64,000 nt of DNA from Burkholderiales bacterium (GCA_947372465.1 CANBTT010000002.1:90544-154543), one strand, 5' to 3'; positions 42,096 to 54,241 are shown, counted from the stretch's first letter. Notes: generated by a model from the letters alone, not told the origin. Numbers and translations: made by a program.

Positions 42096-44207
42096 CTAGG
42101 CCTCAGAGAATGCTCGGCCTTCTTTGGCCAGTGAAAGCAATCTCTCAGCCGGTTGCCAAAATTGCGCATCGTCTTTGGGGTTTTGAGCAAAGCGCTTCAT
42201 CGCACCCACCACGTTCAGCAAGCCAAACTCTTGTGCGTAGTGCATGGGGCCGCCTCTAAAGATGGGAAAGCCGTAGCCTGTGATGTAGACCATGTCAATG
42301 TCGCTTGACTTGGACGCAATGCCTTCTTCTAAAATTTTGGCGCCCTCATTGACCAAAGAAAAGACCAAGCGTTGAACGATTTCATCATCGGTGACGTTTC
42401 TCTTTTTGAGCCCGTGCTCAGTGCGGTAGTCCTCTAGCAGTTTTTCAACCAAGGGGGAGTGAATGGCGTCTCTTTTGCCGCTCTTGTAATCGTACCAACC
42501 GGCCCCCGTTTTCTGACCAAAACGCCCAAGCACGCAGATCAAGTCCCCCATGGGGCTGTATTTCATCTCGGGCCTTTCAATGTATCGCCTCTTTCGGATG
42601 GCCCACCCGATGTCGTTGCCAGCCAGGTCGCTCATCCTAAAGGGGCCCATGGCAAAGCCAAAGCGCTCGAGCGCTTGATCAATTTGAGCGGGTGAGCAGC
42701 CCTCTTCCAGGAGAAAGCCCGCTTGTCTAGAGTACTGCTCGATCATTCGGTTGCCAATAAAACCGTCACAAACGCCCGAGACCACCGCGATCTTTTTGAT
42801 CTTCTTGGCCACGCTCATGACCGAGGCCAGCACCTCTTTGGAGGTCTTTTCTGCGCGAACGACTTCGAGCAGTTTCATCACATTGGCGGGTGAAAAGAAA
42901 TGCATCCCAAGGACATCGCCTGGACGTTGGGTGAATGAAGCGATGGCGTTGACGTCCAAGGTGGAGGTATTGGTTGCCAAAATGGCGCCCTGTTTGGCAC
43001 ACGCATCCAAGGCCTTGAAGACCTTTTCTTTGACGGCCAAGTCCTCAAACACGGCCTCAATGATCAAATCACAATGGGACAAGTCGGCATAGTGCACGGT
43101 GGTGCTCAAGGCTTTCAACATCGATTGAAGTTTCTCTGCTTTTAATTTGCCCTTTTTGACCCGGTCCTCAAAATTTTGGGTCAGTGTCAAGACGCCTTTG
43201 TCCAAGGCCTCTTGGCTGGTGTCCAAGAGTGTCACGGGCAATCCCGCCATTAAAAAATTCATGGCAATGCCGCCTCCCATGGTGCCTGAGCCCACAATGC
43301 CCACGGTCTGAATGTTCTTGATGGGTGTGTCTTTGTCGAGGTCGGCCACCTTTGCCGCGTTTCTTTGGGCGCCAAAGAGGTGCCTCAATGCCCTTGACTC
43401 AGGCGTCCACATGAGATTTAGAAAAGTCTCGCGTTCAAAGGCCAAGCCTTGAGCAAAGGGCAAAAGAGTGGCTTGACGGATGGCCTCTATGGCTTTCAAA
43501 GGGGCGGGCAAGTTCTTTGCTTGAGGCGAATTCTTGACCATGTTCTTGGCAAACTGAAAGTAAGCATCGGCTTGAGGGTGTTTGAGGCTCAAGTCGCGCA
43601 CCCTGGGCAAGGGGCGATCGGTGCTGATTTCACGGGCAAAATCAAGGGCCTCAGGGATCAAGTCCTCTGCACTTGTGGCCATTTTGTCAAATAATTTTTG
43701 AGCGGGCACCATGTTCAGGCGCTCGCTCAGGATGGGCTCACCACTCACAATCATGTTCAAGGCCACTTCAACACCCAGTACTCGGGGCAAACGTTGTGTC
43801 CCACCTGCACCGGGTATGAGACCGAGCTTGACTTCGGGCAATGCAATTTGACAGCCCGGGGCAGACACCCTGTAGTGACAAGCCAAGGAGAGCTCAAGTC
43901 CGCCGCCCATGACCACCGAATGAAGGGCGGCCACGATCGGTTTGTCCGCATTTTCGAAAGCGGTGATCAAGGTGTGCAAATTGGGCTCTTGCAGCGCTTT
44001 GGGCGTGCCGAATTCTTTGATGTCTGCCCCCCCGCAAAAGGCTTTGCCCTCGCCAGTGAGCACGATGGCTTTGATGTGGGGGTCGCCCAAGGCTTGCTCA
44101 AGATGGATCAAGCACTGCTGGCGTGTTTGCCAATTCAAGCCATTGACCGGCGGGTTGACCAAGGTGATGAGTGCGACCTCGTCGTGAACGTTGTAGGTGG
44201 TGGTCAT
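42096..44207 (-). CDS. FadB-type enoyl-CoA hydratase / 3-hydroxyacyl-CoA dehydrogenase
   Basis: A 703-residue bifunctional beta-oxidation enzyme. Residues 1-~190 are an enoyl-CoA hydratase: [40 protein letters not shown] and [20 protein letters not shown], with the two catalytic Glu. From ~300, the NAD site [20 protein letters not shown] begins the 3-hydroxyacyl-CoA dehydrogenase, with [20 protein letters not shown] and [20 protein letters not shown]. Two C-terminal helical domains complete it. With the thiolase next to it, it carries out three of the four steps of the cycle; no acyl-CoA dehydrogenase is in this block. Confidence 0.94.
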   Translation of the reverse strand: MTTTYNVHDEVALITLVNPPVNGLNWQTRQQCLIHLEQALGDPHIKAIVLTGEGKAFCGGADIKEFGTPKALQEPNLHTLITAFENADKPIVAALHSVVMGGGLELSLACHYRVSAPGCQIALPEVKLGLIPGAGGTQRLPRVLGVEVALNMIVSGEPILSERLNMVPAQKLFDKMATSAEDLIPEALDFAREISTDRPLPRVRDLSLKHPQADAYFQFAKNMVKNSPQAKNLPAPLKAIEAIRQATLLPFAQGLAFERETFLNLMWTPESRALRHLFGAQRNAAKVADLDKDTPIKNIQTVGIVGSGTMGGGIAMNFLMAGLPVTLLDTSQEALDKGVLTLTQNFEDRVKKGKLKAEKLQSMLKALSTTVHYADLSHCDLIIEAVFEDLAVKEKVFKALDACAKQGAILATNTSTLDVNAIASFTQRPGDVLGMHFFSPANVMKLLEVVRAEKTSKEVLASVMSVAKKIKKIAVVSGVCDGFIGNRMIEQYSRQAGFLLEEGCSPAQIDQALERFGFAMGPFRMSDLAGNDIGWAIRKRRYIERPEMKYSPMGDLICVLGRFGQKTGAGWYDYKSGKRDAIHSPLVEKLLEDYRTEHGLKKRNVTDDEIVQRLVFSLVNEGAKILEEGIASKSSDIDMVYITGYGFPIFRGGPMHYAQEFGLLNVVGAMKRFAQNPKDDAQFWQPAERLLSLAKEGRAFSEA

Positions 44208-44408
44208 AATGAGAAAGTGAGCGTGGTGTTAAGGGGGAAATTGAAAGGCTTTTTAAACATCAAAGATCCATGCACAGCATGAAAAGGGCCATCCATTGAA
44301 CCAGCACATGTGCTCGTGCTGAGGGCTTTGTCGATGTTTGAATCATGCCGCCATGACCCCGGTCCAAAGATGATCTGGATCAAAAAAACGGCATCCTGCT
44401 TTTAAAAT

Positions 44409-46019
44409 TCATGCCTTGATCAGGTCTTCTCTTAATTTCGTTTTAAGAATCTTTCCTGTGGCCCCAATGGGAATGGCGTCCACAAAAATGACATCGTCGG
44501 GGATTTGCCATTTGGCCGTTTTGCCCTCATAAAATGCCAACAGTTCCTCCTTGCTAAGAGGCAGATCTGGCTTTTTAACCACCACCACAATGGGCCGCTC
44601 ATCCCATTTGGGGTCTGGCACGGCAATGCAAGCGGCCATGGCCACATGGGGGTGGGCGACGGCAATGTTTTCGATGTCAATGCTGCTGATCCACTCGCCA
44701 CCCGATTTGATCACGTCTTTGGTGCGGTCGACGACTTGCATGTAGCCGTCTTCATCGATGGTTGCGACGTCCCCAGTTGGAAACCAGCCGTCAATCAAGG
44801 CGTGGTTCTCCTCTTTGAAGTACTTCTTGATCACCCAAGCCCCCTTGGCATAGAGATCCCCAAAGGATTTGCCATCATGGGCTTGGGGCAGGCCTTGGTC
44901 GTTCAAAATTTTCAGGTCCACGCCGTAAAAAGTACGACCTTGTTTGAGCCGGAGTTTGAGCTGCTCTTGGGGCGCCAAATTCCTGTGTTTGTTTTTCAAG
45001 GAGCACAAGGTGCCCAAGGGACTGAGTTCGGTCATGCCCCAAGCATGCAAGACCTCCACGTCATAGTCGAGTTTAAAGGTTTGAATCATGGCCGGCGGAC
45101 AGGCTGAGCCGCCAATGACCGTGCGCTTGAGGCTTGTAAATCTGGCATTCAAGGGCTTCATGTGAGACAAGAGCATTTGCCACACCGTGGGCACCCCAGC
45201 GGCAAAGGTCACTTGTTCTTGTTCGATCAAGTCGTACACCGATTTGCCATCCAATGCGGGTCCTGGAAAGACAAGCTTTGCACCCACCATGGCCGAGCTG
45301 TAGGGCAAGCCCCAGGCATTGACATGAAACATGGGCACCACGGGCAAGACGCTGTCGGTTGCTGACATGTTCATCACATCCGGCAAGGCCGAGCCAAAGG
45401 CATGCAAAAGGGTTGATCGGTGGCTATACAGTGCCCCTTTGGGGTGACCCGTTGTGCCCGAGGTGTAGCACAAACTCGAGGCGGTGTTTTCATCAAAAAT
45501 GGGCCACTCAAAGTCACTGGAGTGTTCTGCGATCCACGCCTCATAGGAGCGCAAATTGGGAATGCCGGTGTCGCTTGGGAGTTGCTCTTGATCACACAGG
45601 GCAATCCAATGCTCAACGCTTGGTGTGCGCGAGTGAATCGCTTTCACCAGTGGCAAAAAGCTGATGTCAAAACAAAGCACTTTGTCTTCGGCGTGATTGA
45701 CAATCCAAGCCAATTGATCCGGATGGAGTCGGGGGTTGATGGTGTGCAGCACACGTGCGGTTCCACTCACCCCGAAATAAAGTTCTAAATGCCTGTAGCC
45801 GTTCCAAGCGATGGTTGCAATGCGAGCGCCCGCCTCAAGCTCCAAGTGTTTCAAGGCATTGGCGATTTGTCTTGATCGCTTGGCCACTTCACGCCAATTG
45901 GAGCGGTGGATGTCACCTTCCACGCGTCGAGAAATGATCTCTGTGTCGCCATGGTTGCGCTCCGCGAACTCAATCAATCCCGAGATGAGCAACTCTTGCT
46001 GCTGCATTAAACCAAACAT
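44409..46019 (-). CDS. Acyl-CoA ligase (medium/long-chain fatty acid-CoA ligase, AMP-forming)
   Basis: A 536-residue member of the ANL adenylating family that activates a fatty acid to its CoA ester with ATP. The signature [20 protein letters not shown] is near residue 180; [58 protein letters not shown] and the terminal [13 protein letters not shown] (catalytic Lys) complete it. Overall it resembles AlkK/DmdB-type medium-chain ligases. It is upstream of the FadB-type and thiolase genes on the same strand with a 201-base gap, so it may have its own promoter. Confidence 0.92.
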   Translation of the reverse strand: MFGLMQQQELLISGLIEFAERNHGDTEIISRRVEGDIHRSNWREVAKRSRQIANALKHLELEAGARIATIAWNGYRHLELYFGVSGTARVLHTINPRLHPDQLAWIVNHAEDKVLCFDISFLPLVKAIHSRTPSVEHWIALCDQEQLPSDTGIPNLRSYEAWIAEHSSDFEWPIFDENTASSLCYTSGTTGHPKGALYSHRSTLLHAFGSALPDVMNMSATDSVLPVVPMFHVNAWGLPYSSAMVGAKLVFPGPALDGKSVYDLIEQEQVTFAAGVPTVWQMLLSHMKPLNARFTSLKRTVIGGSACPPAMIQTFKLDYDVEVLHAWGMTELSPLGTLCSLKNKHRNLAPQEQLKLRLKQGRTFYGVDLKILNDQGLPQAHDGKSFGDLYAKGAWVIKKYFKEENHALIDGWFPTGDVATIDEDGYMQVVDRTKDVIKSGGEWISSIDIENIAVAHPHVAMAACIAVPDPKWDERPIVVVVKKPDLPLSKEELLAFYEGKTAKWQIPDDVIFVDAIPIGATGKILKTKLREDLIKA

Positions 46020-46345
46020 ATAAGAACCTCAAAAAAACATCAATGTCATCGTTTTAAACCCAAGGCACAGGGCTCATTGTGAGAGCTAATTTATCTGATT
46101 GTGCGCATCTCGTAAAGCTAAAATACCAAGGTAAACCCTAGAGGGCACCAAGGATACTCAGGATTTGAGAAAATGAAAGAAAAAGCCGCATTCAAAAAAA
46201 ATATTTTTATGAGCGCCTGCATGAAAGCCATGGGTTCTTGTCGACTTGTGGCCTTGTGAACCTGTGAACCTCAAAACATCCCAGATGCCCCCTTGTTTGC
46301 GTCTTGTGCCATCTGCTCCAAGCGCGATCTGAACAAAGAACAACC
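46020..46345. other. 326-base intergenic region with no convincing gene
   Basis: The divergent gap between the acyl-CoA ligase and selO. It has AT-rich stretches around 46080-46130 and 46170-46215, which probably include promoters, and a short direct repeat GTGAACCT near 46257. A 28-codon frame at 46173-46259 is the only candidate and has no ribosome binding site. Confidence 0.5.
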
Positions 46346-47887
46346 ATGTCCAAGCCTCAGCCATCCAGTTTAAAGATCAGCGAGCTCAATTGGATCAATC
46401 GATTTGCCCAATTGGGAGACGCTTTTTCGACCCGATTGACCGCCACAGCAGTGCCAAATCCTCAATGGATGGCTTTTTCTAGCAATTTGTCGCATGAAAT
46501 GGGCTTGCAAGACGACTGGATGCATGAGCCTGGTGTTTTAGACGCGCTGAGCGGCAACGCTGTTTTTAAGGGGTCTGAGCCTCTTGCTAGCGTTTACAGC
46601 GGGCATCAATTTGGCCACTGGGCGGGCCAATTGGGAGACGGTCGAGCACTTTGCTTGGGGGAGGTTTTGACCCGAGTGGGCCCCTTGGAGATTCAACTCA
46701 AAGGAGCCGGGCCCACACCTTATTCGAGGCGAGCTGATGGACGTGCCGTCCTCAGAAGCACGGTGCGAGAGTTTTTATGCAGCGAAGCCATGGCCGGTCT
46801 CGGCATTCCCACCACTCGTGCACTTTGTATGGTCAGCTCTCCCCTGCCCGTTTACCGTGAAGAGCTTGAGAGTGCAGCGGTGCTGACCCGCGTTGCACCG
46901 AGTTTTGTTCGTTTTGGACACTTTGAGCATTTTGCGTCTGTTCAAAACAAGGCGGCCTTGAAGACTCTGGCTCAGTTTGTCCTTGATTTGAGCCAAGAAA
47001 ACTTAATGAAGCACACGAATTTGAGCGCATTGGATGGCTTGAGTTTTGAAGAAAAGTGCTTGGCCTTTTTAGAGTTGACAGCCATCAATTACGCAAAACT
47101 CATGTCCCAGTGGCAAGGCGTGGGCTTTTGTCACGGGGTGATGAACACCGACAACATGAGTATTTTGGGTCTCACCATCGATTACGGTCCCTTCCAATTC
47201 ATGGACGCCTTTGATCCTCAGCACATTTGCAACCACTCCGATCATGAGGGGCGCTATCGGTATGCTCAGCAGCCTCAAATTGCTTATTGGAATCTCTTTT
47301 GTTTGGGACAGGCTTTTGCGAGTTTGATTGAAGACACGGACAAAATTGTGAAAGCTTTGAGCCTCTTTAAGACACATTTGCCCCTTGAAATTGAGCGCGT
47401 TTATCAATCCAAACTCGGTTTGCTTGAGCTCTCCAGTGCACAGCAAGACAAGCCAGACAGCTCTTTGGCTGAGGGCATCTTGCAAGTCTTGGCCCAAGAG
47501 CGGGTGGATTACAGTATTTTTTGGCGCAAGCTTTCTGTGGCCGTGGGCCATTACCCCCTTCTTGCAAGAGCGGCGTTTGACGGTGTCAACGAACTCTTTC
47601 TAGATGCAAGGGGCTTTCAGTTGTGGTTGGACGGCTATTTGGATCGACTAAAATCAGAAAACGTTGAGGCCAGCGCGCAGCGCATGCTCAAAAGCAATCC
47701 AAAGTTTGTTTTACGAAACCATTTGTGTGAAATCGCCATTCAAGCGGCCAAAGCAGGTGACAATTCAGAGATCGAGCGTTTGATGAAAGTTTTGAGCAGT
47801 CCTTTTGATGAGCACCCTGGTTTTGAATCCTTCGCCGATCACCCGCCCCATTGGGCTCAATCTCTATCCATATCTTGTTCATCATGA
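46346..47887 (+). CDS. selO: Protein adenylyltransferase SelO (YdiU)
   Basis: A 513-residue pseudokinase-fold enzyme that transfers AMP to protein Ser/Thr/Tyr. The conserved block [20 protein letters not shown] near residue 85 is diagnostic, followed by [23 protein letters not shown] sequence, [20 protein letters not shown] (metal-binding Asn/Asp) and [13 protein letters not shown]. Members act in redox homeostasis. ATG 46346 is selected as the start of the homologous region; the frame opens at 46304. Its stop overlaps the msrB start (ATGA), so two redox-protection genes are coupled. Confidence 0.95.
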   Translation: MSKPQPSSLKISELNWINRFAQLGDAFSTRLTATAVPNPQWMAFSSNLSHEMGLQDDWMHEPGVLDALSGNAVFKGSEPLASVYSGHQFGHWAGQLGDGRALCLGEVLTRVGPLEIQLKGAGPTPYSRRADGRAVLRSTVREFLCSEAMAGLGIPTTRALCMVSSPLPVYREELESAAVLTRVAPSFVRFGHFEHFASVQNKAALKTLAQFVLDLSQENLMKHTNLSALDGLSFEEKCLAFLELTAINYAKLMSQWQGVGFCHGVMNTDNMSILGLTIDYGPFQFMDAFDPQHICNHSDHEGRYRYAQQPQIAYWNLFCLGQAFASLIEDTDKIVKALSLFKTHLPLEIERVYQSKLGLLELSSAQQDKPDSSLAEGILQVLAQERVDYSIFWRKLSVAVGHYPLLARAAFDGVNELFLDARGFQLWLDGYLDRLKSENVEASAQRMLKSNPKFVLRNHLCEIAIQAAKAGDNSEIERLMKVLSSPFDEHPGFESFADHPPHWAQSLSISCSS

Positions 47888-48294
47888 AAATTAAAAAAAC
47901 CGATCTCGAGTGGAAAGACATCTTGGCCTCCAAGGGGGCAGAGTCTGTGGCTTTTGAGGTCACCCGCCATGCCGCGACCGAGAGGCCCTTTACGGGCAAG
48001 TACGAAAGCGAGTGGTCCAAAGGGCAGTACCACTGCATTTGCTGTGGCGCTAAACTTTTTGACGCCTCGAGCAAATTTGATGCAGGTTGTGGTTGGCCCT
48101 CTTTTTATGAGCCAGAAAACAAAGAGGCCATAGAGGAACGCGTCGATGTGAGCCACGGCATGAGACGTGTTGAGACCGTTTGCGCTCAATGCGATGCCCA
48201 TTTGGGTCACGTTTTTGAAGATGGGCCAAAGCCGACGGGACTGCGTTACTGCATGAATTCTGCATCTCTTTTGTTCAAGAAAAAGGAGGACTGA
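47884..48294 (+). CDS. msrB: Peptide-methionine (R)-S-oxide reductase
   Basis: A 136-residue enzyme reducing methionine-R-sulfoxide in proteins. Zinc Cys pairs CICCGAKLF and [12 protein letters not shown], substrate motif [13 protein letters not shown], and the active-site [13 protein letters not shown] with Cys in R-Y-C-x-N-S. ATG 47884 overlaps the selO stop by ATGA. A longer frame from 47851 would start inside selO and adds no homologous sequence. The gene is complete and standard length. Confidence 0.95.
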   Translation: MKIKKTDLEWKDILASKGAESVAFEVTRHAATERPFTGKYESEWSKGQYHCICCGAKLFDASSKFDAGCGWPSFYEPENKEAIEERVDVSHGMRRVETVCAQCDAHLGHVFEDGPKPTGLRYCMNSASLLFKKKED

Positions 48295-48298
48295 AGCG

Positions 48299-48898
48299 AT
48301 GAAAGCCTTTTTAGATTTTTTCCCTGTGGTGCTCTTCTTTATCGTCTTTAAACTCAGTGACGTTTTTACGGCCACAGCCGTTGCCATTTTGGCAACTGTT
48401 GCACAAATTGCTTGGCTCAAGTACAAAATAGGCAAAGTTGAGACGATGCAATGGGTCAGTCTTGGCGTGATTGTCATCTTTGGTGGTGCCACCTTGATCT
48501 CCCATGATGAGACCTTCATCAAATTCAAACCAAGCGTGCTCTACATCGTCATGTCTTTGGCTTTGTTGATTGGAGAGTACGGTTTTGGCAAGAACTTTCT
48601 CAAACAACTCATGTCCGCTCAAGTTCAGGTCGAGGACCGCGTCTGGCGTGTGTTGGTCAATGCATGGGGGCTGTTCTTCATCGGCATGAGTGCCTTGAAC
48701 CTATGGGTCGCCTATCACTTTGACACGGACACGTGGGTGAATTTCAAAATGTTTGGCGGCATGGGGCTGATGTTTGTTTTTGTCTTGGGTCAAGCGGTTT
48801 ATTTGGCCAAGCACATGAAAATGCAAGACACCCAAGAGATTGCTGCTGGCGACACGGCTGCTGCACCTGAGTCGCTTGATTCAAGCAAGAGGCTTTGA
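48299..48898 (+). CDS. yciB: Inner-membrane protein YciB (septation protein A family)
   Basis: A 199-residue membrane protein with five helices. The family's MKAFLDFFPVVLFFIVFKLS N-terminus is followed by WLKYKIGKVETMQWVSLGVI, SHDETFIKFKPSVLYIV and WRVLVNAWGLFFIGMSALNL. YciB acts in cell-envelope synthesis and septation. It is preceded by AAGGAGG and lies 4 bases after msrB. A polar tail of ~25 residues (AAGDTAAAPESLDSS) is longer than in some relatives. Confidence 0.93.
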   Translation: MKAFLDFFPVVLFFIVFKLSDVFTATAVAILATVAQIAWLKYKIGKVETMQWVSLGVIVIFGGATLISHDETFIKFKPSVLYIVMSLALLIGEYGFGKNFLKQLMSAQVQVEDRVWRVLVNAWGLFFIGMSALNLWVAYHFDTDTWVNFKMFGGMGLMFVFVLGQAVYLAKHMKMQDTQEIAAGDTAAAPESLDSSKRL

Positions 48899-48977
48899 TG
48901 ACCCCTCTTCATGACACTTTGTTGACAACGCCCAAGCCTATTGGGATCATGTTTCATTGGAAAGCGTGGTCTTTGTC

Positions 48978-49250
48978 ATGAGCTTTGACATCACGTCCCA
49001 AGAGATTGCTTTGCGCTTGGAGTCGATTTTGGGTGCCCATCGTGTGCAAGTGATCGATGAAAGTGCGCAGCATGCAGGCCATGTGGGTGCCAACGCCTCT
49101 TTAAGCGGCACGCATTTCAGGGTAAAAATAGCATCCAAGGCTTTTTCTACCTCAAATCGGGTTCAACGTCACCGAATTGTGTATGATGCAGTGCAAGATT
49201 TTATGGAAAAAGGTCTGCATGCCTTGGCCATTGAAATTGTAGAGGACTGA
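48978..49250 (+). CDS. BolA family protein
   Basis: A 90-residue BolA/IbaG-type protein, which pairs with monothiol glutaredoxins in Fe-S or stress regulation. Typical parts are HVGANASLSGTHFRVKIASK and NRVQRHRIVYDAVQDFM, with the conserved R-H-R-x-V-Y. ATG 48978 is preferred; a TTG at 48957 would add seven residues. It follows yciB by 79 bases and precedes the parvulin gene. Confidence 0.9.
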   Translation: MSFDITSQEIALRLESILGAHRVQVIDESAQHAGHVGANASLSGTHFRVKIASKAFSTSNRVQRHRIVYDAVQDFMEKGLHALAIEIVED

Positions 49251-49275
49251 CAAAAACGCTTAAAAAAGCGTCCAT

Positions 49276-49303
49276 TTGACTTTTCCCCTTAACTGATTAC
49301 GAT
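49276..49303 (+). promoter_or_regulatory. Probable sigma-70 promoter of the parvulin gene
   Basis: TTGACT (49276-49281), a 16-base spacer and TACGAT (49298-49303) lie just after a short hairpin (ACGCTT-AAAA-AAGCGT, 49256-49271) that may end the bolA transcript. Transcription would start near 49310, 25 bases before the ATG. Confidence 0.45.
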
Positions 49304-49334
49304 CTATTAGAACTTATCTTTTCAAGAGAACGAC

Positions 49335-50111
49335 ATGAAAAACCATCTCCCCTTCGCTTTGATGATCACCTTGGGTGCCCTGACCTCTTCATTCGCCCAA
49401 AACGTGGCCATTGTGAACGGTAAAGCAGTGCCCAAATCCAGAGTGGAGGCCTTGGCTCAACAAGTGGCTCGCTCAGGTCGCCCTGTGACACCAGAAGTTG
49501 AGAGTCAGATCAAGGATGAAGTGATTGCTCGTGAAGTCTTCATGCAAGAAGCGCAAAAGAAAGGGCTTGACGCCACCGATGACTATCGCAGTCAACTCGA
49601 ACTGGCACGCCAAACCATTTTGATTCGTGAGCTCTTTGCTGAGTTCCAAAAGAACAACCCTGTGACCGAGGCCGACATCAGGGCCGAATTCGACAAATTT
49701 GTCTCTGCCAACTCTGGCAAAGAGTACCGAGCACGTCACATTTTGGTTGAAAAAGAAGACCAAGCCAAAGCGATCATTGCGGGCATCAAAAAGGGTCAGA
49801 AATTTGAAGAGATCGCCAAAAAGCAATCAAAGGATCCTGGCTCAGGTGCCAATGGTGGCGACTTGGACTGGGCCTCGCCTGGTAACTTTGTCAAAGAGTT
49901 TTCGGAAGCCATGATGGGCTTGAAAAAAGGTCAAATGACCGATGTGGCTGTCAAGACGCAGTTTGGCTACCACATCATTCGTCTGGACGACTTGCGAGAA
50001 GCGCAACTGCCCAAGTTTGATGACGTCAAACCCCAAATCGCTCAGCAGTTGACGCAAACCAAGATGAACAACTACCAACAAGATTTGAGAAGCAAAGCAA
50101 AAGTTGAATAA
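49335..50111 (+). CDS. Periplasmic peptidyl-prolyl isomerase (parvulin, PpiC type)
   Basis: A 258-residue foldase: signal peptide FALMITLGALTSSFAQ, a SurA-like N-terminal helical segment (residues 20-125), and one parvulin domain from YRARHILVEKEDQAKAIIAG through GGDLDWASPGNFVKEFSEAM to QFGYHIIRLDDLRE. It assists folding of exported and outer-membrane proteins. The start has AAGAGAACGAC upstream. A good terminator follows. The order bolA-ppi facing purL is usual in this bacterial group as I recall it. Confidence 0.92.
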   Translation: MKNHLPFALMITLGALTSSFAQNVAIVNGKAVPKSRVEALAQQVARSGRPVTPEVESQIKDEVIAREVFMQEAQKKGLDATDDYRSQLELARQTILIRELFAEFQKNNPVTEADIRAEFDKFVSANSGKEYRARHILVEKEDQAKAIIAGIKKGQKFEEIAKKQSKDPGSGANGGDLDWASPGNFVKEFSEAMMGLKKGQMTDVAVKTQFGYHIIRLDDLREAQLPKFDDVKPQIAQQLTQTKMNNYQQDLRSKAKVE

Positions 50112-50130
50112 GCTTTGACTTAAAAAAACA

Positions 50131-50168
50131 AACCTCGCACTTTGCCAAGAGTTGCGAGGTTTTTTTTC
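50131..50168 (+). terminator. Intrinsic terminator after the parvulin gene
   Basis: AACCTCGCA (50131-50139) and TGCGAGGTT (50153-50161) form a 9-bp stem around a 13-base loop, followed by a run of Ts. It lies 20 bases after the stop codon and before the convergent purL stop at 50192. An A-run (TTAAAAAAACA) on the other side could let it serve purL as well. Confidence 0.88.
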
Positions 50169-50191
50169 GTGCTCATTGCATCGCAAGGGCA

Positions 50192-53100
50192 TCAGTTCAC
50201 AAACCGTCTTGCATTTCTCCACATTTCAAACCAGGGTGTGAGTTCAAGAGAAGACTTTTGTGGGGCTTGTCTCACGGGACTCCAACTCAATTGCAAATCT
50301 CTAAACACTCGCTCCGGGTGGGGCATCATGGCGGTGAATCGTCCATCCGTTGAAGTGACCGCGGTCAGGCCTTGCTCGCTGCCGTTGGGGTTGGCTGGAT
50401 AATTTTCAGTGGCCTGTCCTTGTGCATTGACGAATCGCATCACGCGGCCAACTTTGGCGCTGTTGCCTTGGGCTTTGAAGTTGGCGAACCCTTCTCCATG
50501 GGCCACAGCAATGGGGTAACGCAGCCCTTCGAGCCCCTCAAAAAGGATGCTCTTTGAGGGCAAGACTTCTACCATGGAGAGGCGGGCTTCAAATCGCTCG
50601 CTTTTGTTTTGTGTGAATTTTGGCCAATGTTGTGCACCAGGAATGAGGTGCGCAATCTCAGCAAACATTTGGCAACCATTGCACACCCCCAGGGCAAAGG
50701 TGTCTTGTCTTTCAAAGAAGGCCTCGAATTGTTCGAGCAAGGCGGCATTGAAGCTGATGCTTCTCGCCCATCCAATCCCCGCACCCAAGGTGTCTCCATA
50801 ACTGAAGCCGCCACAAGCCACCAGACCGCTGAAGTGCGAGAGTGAAGTTCTTTGTGTTTGCAAGTCACTCATGTGAACATCATGGGCATCAAATCCAGCC
50901 GCATCAAAGGCGTAAGCCATCTCAACGTGTGAGTTCACGCCTTGCTCGCGCAAAATGGCCATCTTTGGGCGGGTGAGCATGAGAGAGGCCGAGACGGGTG
51001 CTTTGATCTGCGTTTGAAGAGCCTCAGGCACGTGGGCATGAAGAGGGGCTTCATGGATCTGCCCCAAAGACTCATGCTCTTGATGGGCTGCATCTGGGTG
51101 GTCTCTGAGTTGCGTGATTTTCCAACTGAGAGAGTCCCAAACCAGCAACAAGTCACTGACCGGAGCGTTGAAAATCTCTTTGGTATCTCTCCAGATGCTG
51201 ATCTTGGGATTCTCTTCATGGCGAACTTTGCCAATGAAGTGGCTGTGCTTGGACAAGCCATGTGCTCGAAGGGTCTGCATGACCTCGTTTCTGTCAGGCG
51301 TCTTGACCTGGATCACGACCCCCAGTTCTTCACTGAACAAGGCTTTGAGTGTCAATTCATCGCGCCGCACGCTCACCTGAGACGCCCAGTTTTTAGAGTC
51401 GCCATGGTCTGCAAAGGAGTTTTGTATGCCGTCGCCTTCAGTGACCAAGATGTCCACATTTAAGCTCACACCAAGACCTGAGGCAAACGCCATTTCGCAA
51501 ACGGTGCTGAGCACCCCACCATCGCTCACATCGTGGTAGCTCAATATTTTTGAAGTGCTTCTTAGCGCATTGATCGCATCAACCAATGCGACCAAATCTT
51601 TGGGGTCCTCAAGGTCAGGGGTGTCTTGGACATTTTGATCCATCACTTGCGACAAAATGCTCCCACCCATGCGCTTGAGTCCTCGACCTAGATCGATCAA
51701 AATCAAGGTGGTGTCCTCAGGACTTGCAATGAGTTCGGGCGTGAGGTTTCCTCTGACGTCATCGAGTGAGCAAAAGGCGCTCACGATCAAACTGACAGGA
51801 GACGTGACACTCACGCTTTGCGAAGTTCTTGGATCTTGCCATTGTGTTCTCATGGACAAAGAGTCTTTTCCCACCGGGATGGACACGCCAAGCGCTGGAC
51901 AAAGTTCGAGACCGACGGCTTTGACCGTATCAAACAACGCGGCATCTTCGCCCTCTTGTCCGCACGCGGCCATCCAATTGGCAGACAATTTGACGCGTTT
52001 GAGCTCAATGGGGGCGGCCAACAAGTTGGTGATGGCCTCTGCAATGGCCATGCGGCCAGAGGCTTGTGGGTTGATGCTGGCAAGCGGCGTTCTTTCGCCC
52101 ATGCTCATGACTTCGCCTGAAACGCCGACAAAGTCACTCATGGTGATGGCACAGTCTGCCACGGGTATTTGTCGAGCGCCCACCATTTGGTCTCTGTGTG
52201 TGAGACCGCAGACCGTGCGGTCGCCAATGGTGATCAAAAAGCGCTTGGAGGCGACACTGGGGTGGGCCAGCACTTGAATGACCGCATCTTGCAGGGTGAG
52301 CGTGCCCATGTCAAAGTCTTGGCCATGTCGCGCTTTGCGCGAGACATTGCGGTGCATCTTTGGAGGTTTGCCCAGCAAGACATCCATGGGCATGTTCACA
52401 CAGTGTTCATTCATGGGGTCCTTCAAGACCAAATCGCGTTCGCTGGTGGCGTGACCGATGACCGCAAACGGACAACGTTCACGCTCACAGATGTCGCTAA
52501 AGATCTCTAACTTAAGCGGATCCACCGCCATGACATAGCGCTCCTGGCTCTCGTTGGACCAAATTTCCTTGGCCGACATGCCTTGTGCTTGGAGTTGTAT
52601 TTTGTCGAGGTGAAAAATGGCCCCTTTGCCAGCATCATTGACCAATTCAGGAAAGGCGTTGGAGAGCCCTCCCGCGCCCACGTCGTGAATCGCCAAAATG
52701 GGTGACTCAAGGCCCAACATTGAACATTGGTTGATCACCTCTTGGGCCCTTCTTTGAATCTCGGGGTTGCCTCGCTGCACAGAATCAAAGTCCAAGGCTT
52801 GGTCGTTCATGCCACTGCTCATGGAGCTAGCCGCCCCACCGCCTAGACCAATGCGCATGCCGGGTCCTCCAATCTGAACCAATAAAGTTCCCGTTGGATA
52901 AAGCTCCTTTTGGACCAGTTTGGCGTCTATGCGGCCTAAACCCCCTGCAATCATGATGGGTTTGTGGTATCCCCTTTGAACACCGTCGATCTGTTGCTCA
53001 TACTCTCTAAAGAAACCGAGCAAATTGGGTCGACCAAATTCATTGTTAAAAGCCGCGCCTCCCAGGGGGCCCTCGATCATGATTTGTAGCGGTGTGGCCA

Positions 53101-54241
53101 AATGAGGGGCCACGGGGAGTTGCGAGTTCCAAAGCTTGGAGGTCATGAAACCTGTGAGGGCGGCTTTGGGCTTGGAGCCTCGTCCTGTGGCGCCTTCGTC
53201 CCTGATTTCTCCTCCTGCACCCGTTGCAGCCCCGGCAAAGGGAGAGATGGCGGTCGGGTGATTGTGCGTCTCCACCTTCATCAAAACATGCAAGAGCTGC
53301 TGCTCGCCTTTGTACTGGGGAGACGCAAGGCTCGGCACCTTTGACCCAGCTGCCCCTTTGAAGCTGGCCTCAAAGTTCAGGGCCTGGTGGCCTTGCATCA
53401 CAGAGGCATTGTCCGAGTAAGCAACGACGGTGTAGTCGGGGTTGAGTTTGTGCGTGTTGCGGATCATGCCAAACAAGGTCTGCGTTTGCGCCTCGTTGTC
53501 AATGGTGAACTGGGCATTGAAGATTTTGTGGCGGCAGTGCTCGCTGTTGGCTTGGGCGAACATCATGAGCTCCACTTCAGTGGGGTCGCGTCTCAAGGCT
53601 TGAAAAGCCGCCACCAAATACTCGATTTCATCGGGCGCCAAAGCCCAGCCGTATTGAGAATTTGCGCGCTCCAATGCAGCGCAGCCTTCACTCAAAATGG
53701 GAATGCTCAAAGTGGCCGGCGTCAAAAGCTCTTGGAAACAGATCTCAATGGCCTGTGCGTTGCTCAACACACTCTGTGTCATGGGGTCGTGAATCTTTTG
53801 CATGACAAGACGAGCGTGTGGCCAGTCGAGCGCCAGGGTTTGTCCCTTGGAGACGGCCGGTTTTTTAAAGCTCAATTTGTAGGTGGTGAAGCGCTCAATT
53901 CGCTGCACATCAAAACCACAATTTTTGGCAATGTCCGTGGCTTTCGAGGACCAAGGAGAAACCGTGCCAATGCGTGGACAGACCCAAAGTTCGTTTGAAA
54001 ACCGGTCCTTGAAGGCCGGTGTTGTGTGCTCGAGCTCTTGGGCATTGAGCAACTGGGCCAGTGAGGCTTTGAGTTCAGCACTGGCGCTTTGATCGGTGAG
54101 CACCCAGTCGATTGAGCTCACCACTAGATCGGTGATGTTGGGGTCAATCGCTTGCAGCTCTTGAAGGCGTTGAAGTCGTCTGTGGTTTGACAAGGCTTGA
54201 TCATCGCTCAAGCTCTCAAAGGCAGTTAAATGGTGAGTCAA
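50192..54241 (-). CDS. purL: Phosphoribosylformylglycinamidine synthase
   Basis: A 1349-residue single-chain enzyme for the fourth step of purine synthesis (FGAR + Gln + ATP to FGAM). The N-terminal adaptor is followed by two AIR-synthase-like halves: VEYLVAAF-type start, [24 protein letters not shown] catalytic region, [20 protein letters not shown] and [10 protein letters not shown]. The C-terminal glutamine amidotransferase has the nucleophile in [18 protein letters not shown] and His/Glu in [13 protein letters not shown]. The length is that of proteobacterial large PurL. Monocistronic, divergent from map. Confidence 0.97.
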   Translation of the reverse strand: MTHHLTAFESLSDDQALSNHRRLQRLQELQAIDPNITDLVVSSIDWVLTDQSASAELKASLAQLLNAQELEHTTPAFKDRFSNELWVCPRIGTVSPWSSKATDIAKNCGFDVQRIERFTTYKLSFKKPAVSKGQTLALDWPHARLVMQKIHDPMTQSVLSNAQAIEICFQELLTPATLSIPILSEGCAALERANSQYGWALAPDEIEYLVAAFQALRRDPTEVELMMFAQANSEHCRHKIFNAQFTIDNEAQTQTLFGMIRNTHKLNPDYTVVAYSDNASVMQGHQALNFEASFKGAAGSKVPSLASPQYKGEQQLLHVLMKVETHNHPTAISPFAGAATGAGGEIRDEGATGRGSKPKAALTGFMTSKLWNSQLPVAPHLATPLQIMIEGPLGGAAFNNEFGRPNLLGFFREYEQQIDGVQRGYHKPIMIAGGLGRIDAKLVQKELYPTGTLLVQIGGPGMRIGLGGGAASSMSSGMNDQALDFDSVQRGNPEIQRRAQEVINQCSMLGLESPILAIHDVGAGGLSNAFPELVNDAGKGAIFHLDKIQLQAQGMSAKEIWSNESQERYVMAVDPLKLEIFSDICERERCPFAVIGHATSERDLVLKDPMNEHCVNMPMDVLLGKPPKMHRNVSRKARHGQDFDMGTLTLQDAVIQVLAHPSVASKRFLITIGDRTVCGLTHRDQMVGARQIPVADCAITMSDFVGVSGEVMSMGERTPLASINPQASGRMAIAEAITNLLAAPIELKRVKLSANWMAACGQEGEDAALFDTVKAVGLELCPALGVSIPVGKDSLSMRTQWQDPRTSQSVSVTSPVSLIVSAFCSLDDVRGNLTPELIASPEDTTLILIDLGRGLKRMGGSILSQVMDQNVQDTPDLEDPKDLVALVDAINALRSTSKILSYHDVSDGGVLSTVCEMAFASGLGVSLNVDILVTEGDGIQNSFADHGDSKNWASQVSVRRDELTLKALFSEELGVVIQVKTPDRNEVMQTLRAHGLSKHSHFIGKVRHEENPKISIWRDTKEIFNAPVSDLLLVWDSLSWKITQLRDHPDAAHQEHESLGQIHEAPLHAHVPEALQTQIKAPVSASLMLTRPKMAILREQGVNSHVEMAYAFDAAGFDAHDVHMSDLQTQRTSLSHFSGLVACGGFSYGDTLGAGIGWARSISFNAALLEQFEAFFERQDTFALGVCNGCQMFAEIAHLIPGAQHWPKFTQNKSERFEARLSMVEVLPSKSILFEGLEGLRYPIAVAHGEGFANFKAQGNSAKVGRVMRFVNAQGQATENYPANPNGSEQGLTAVTSTDGRFTAMMPHPERVFRDLQLSWSPVRQAPQKSSLELTPWFEMWRNARRFVN

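Noticed and set aside
46173..46259. 28-codon frame in the gap before selO
   Set aside because: No ribosome binding site and no recognised pattern; too short to support.
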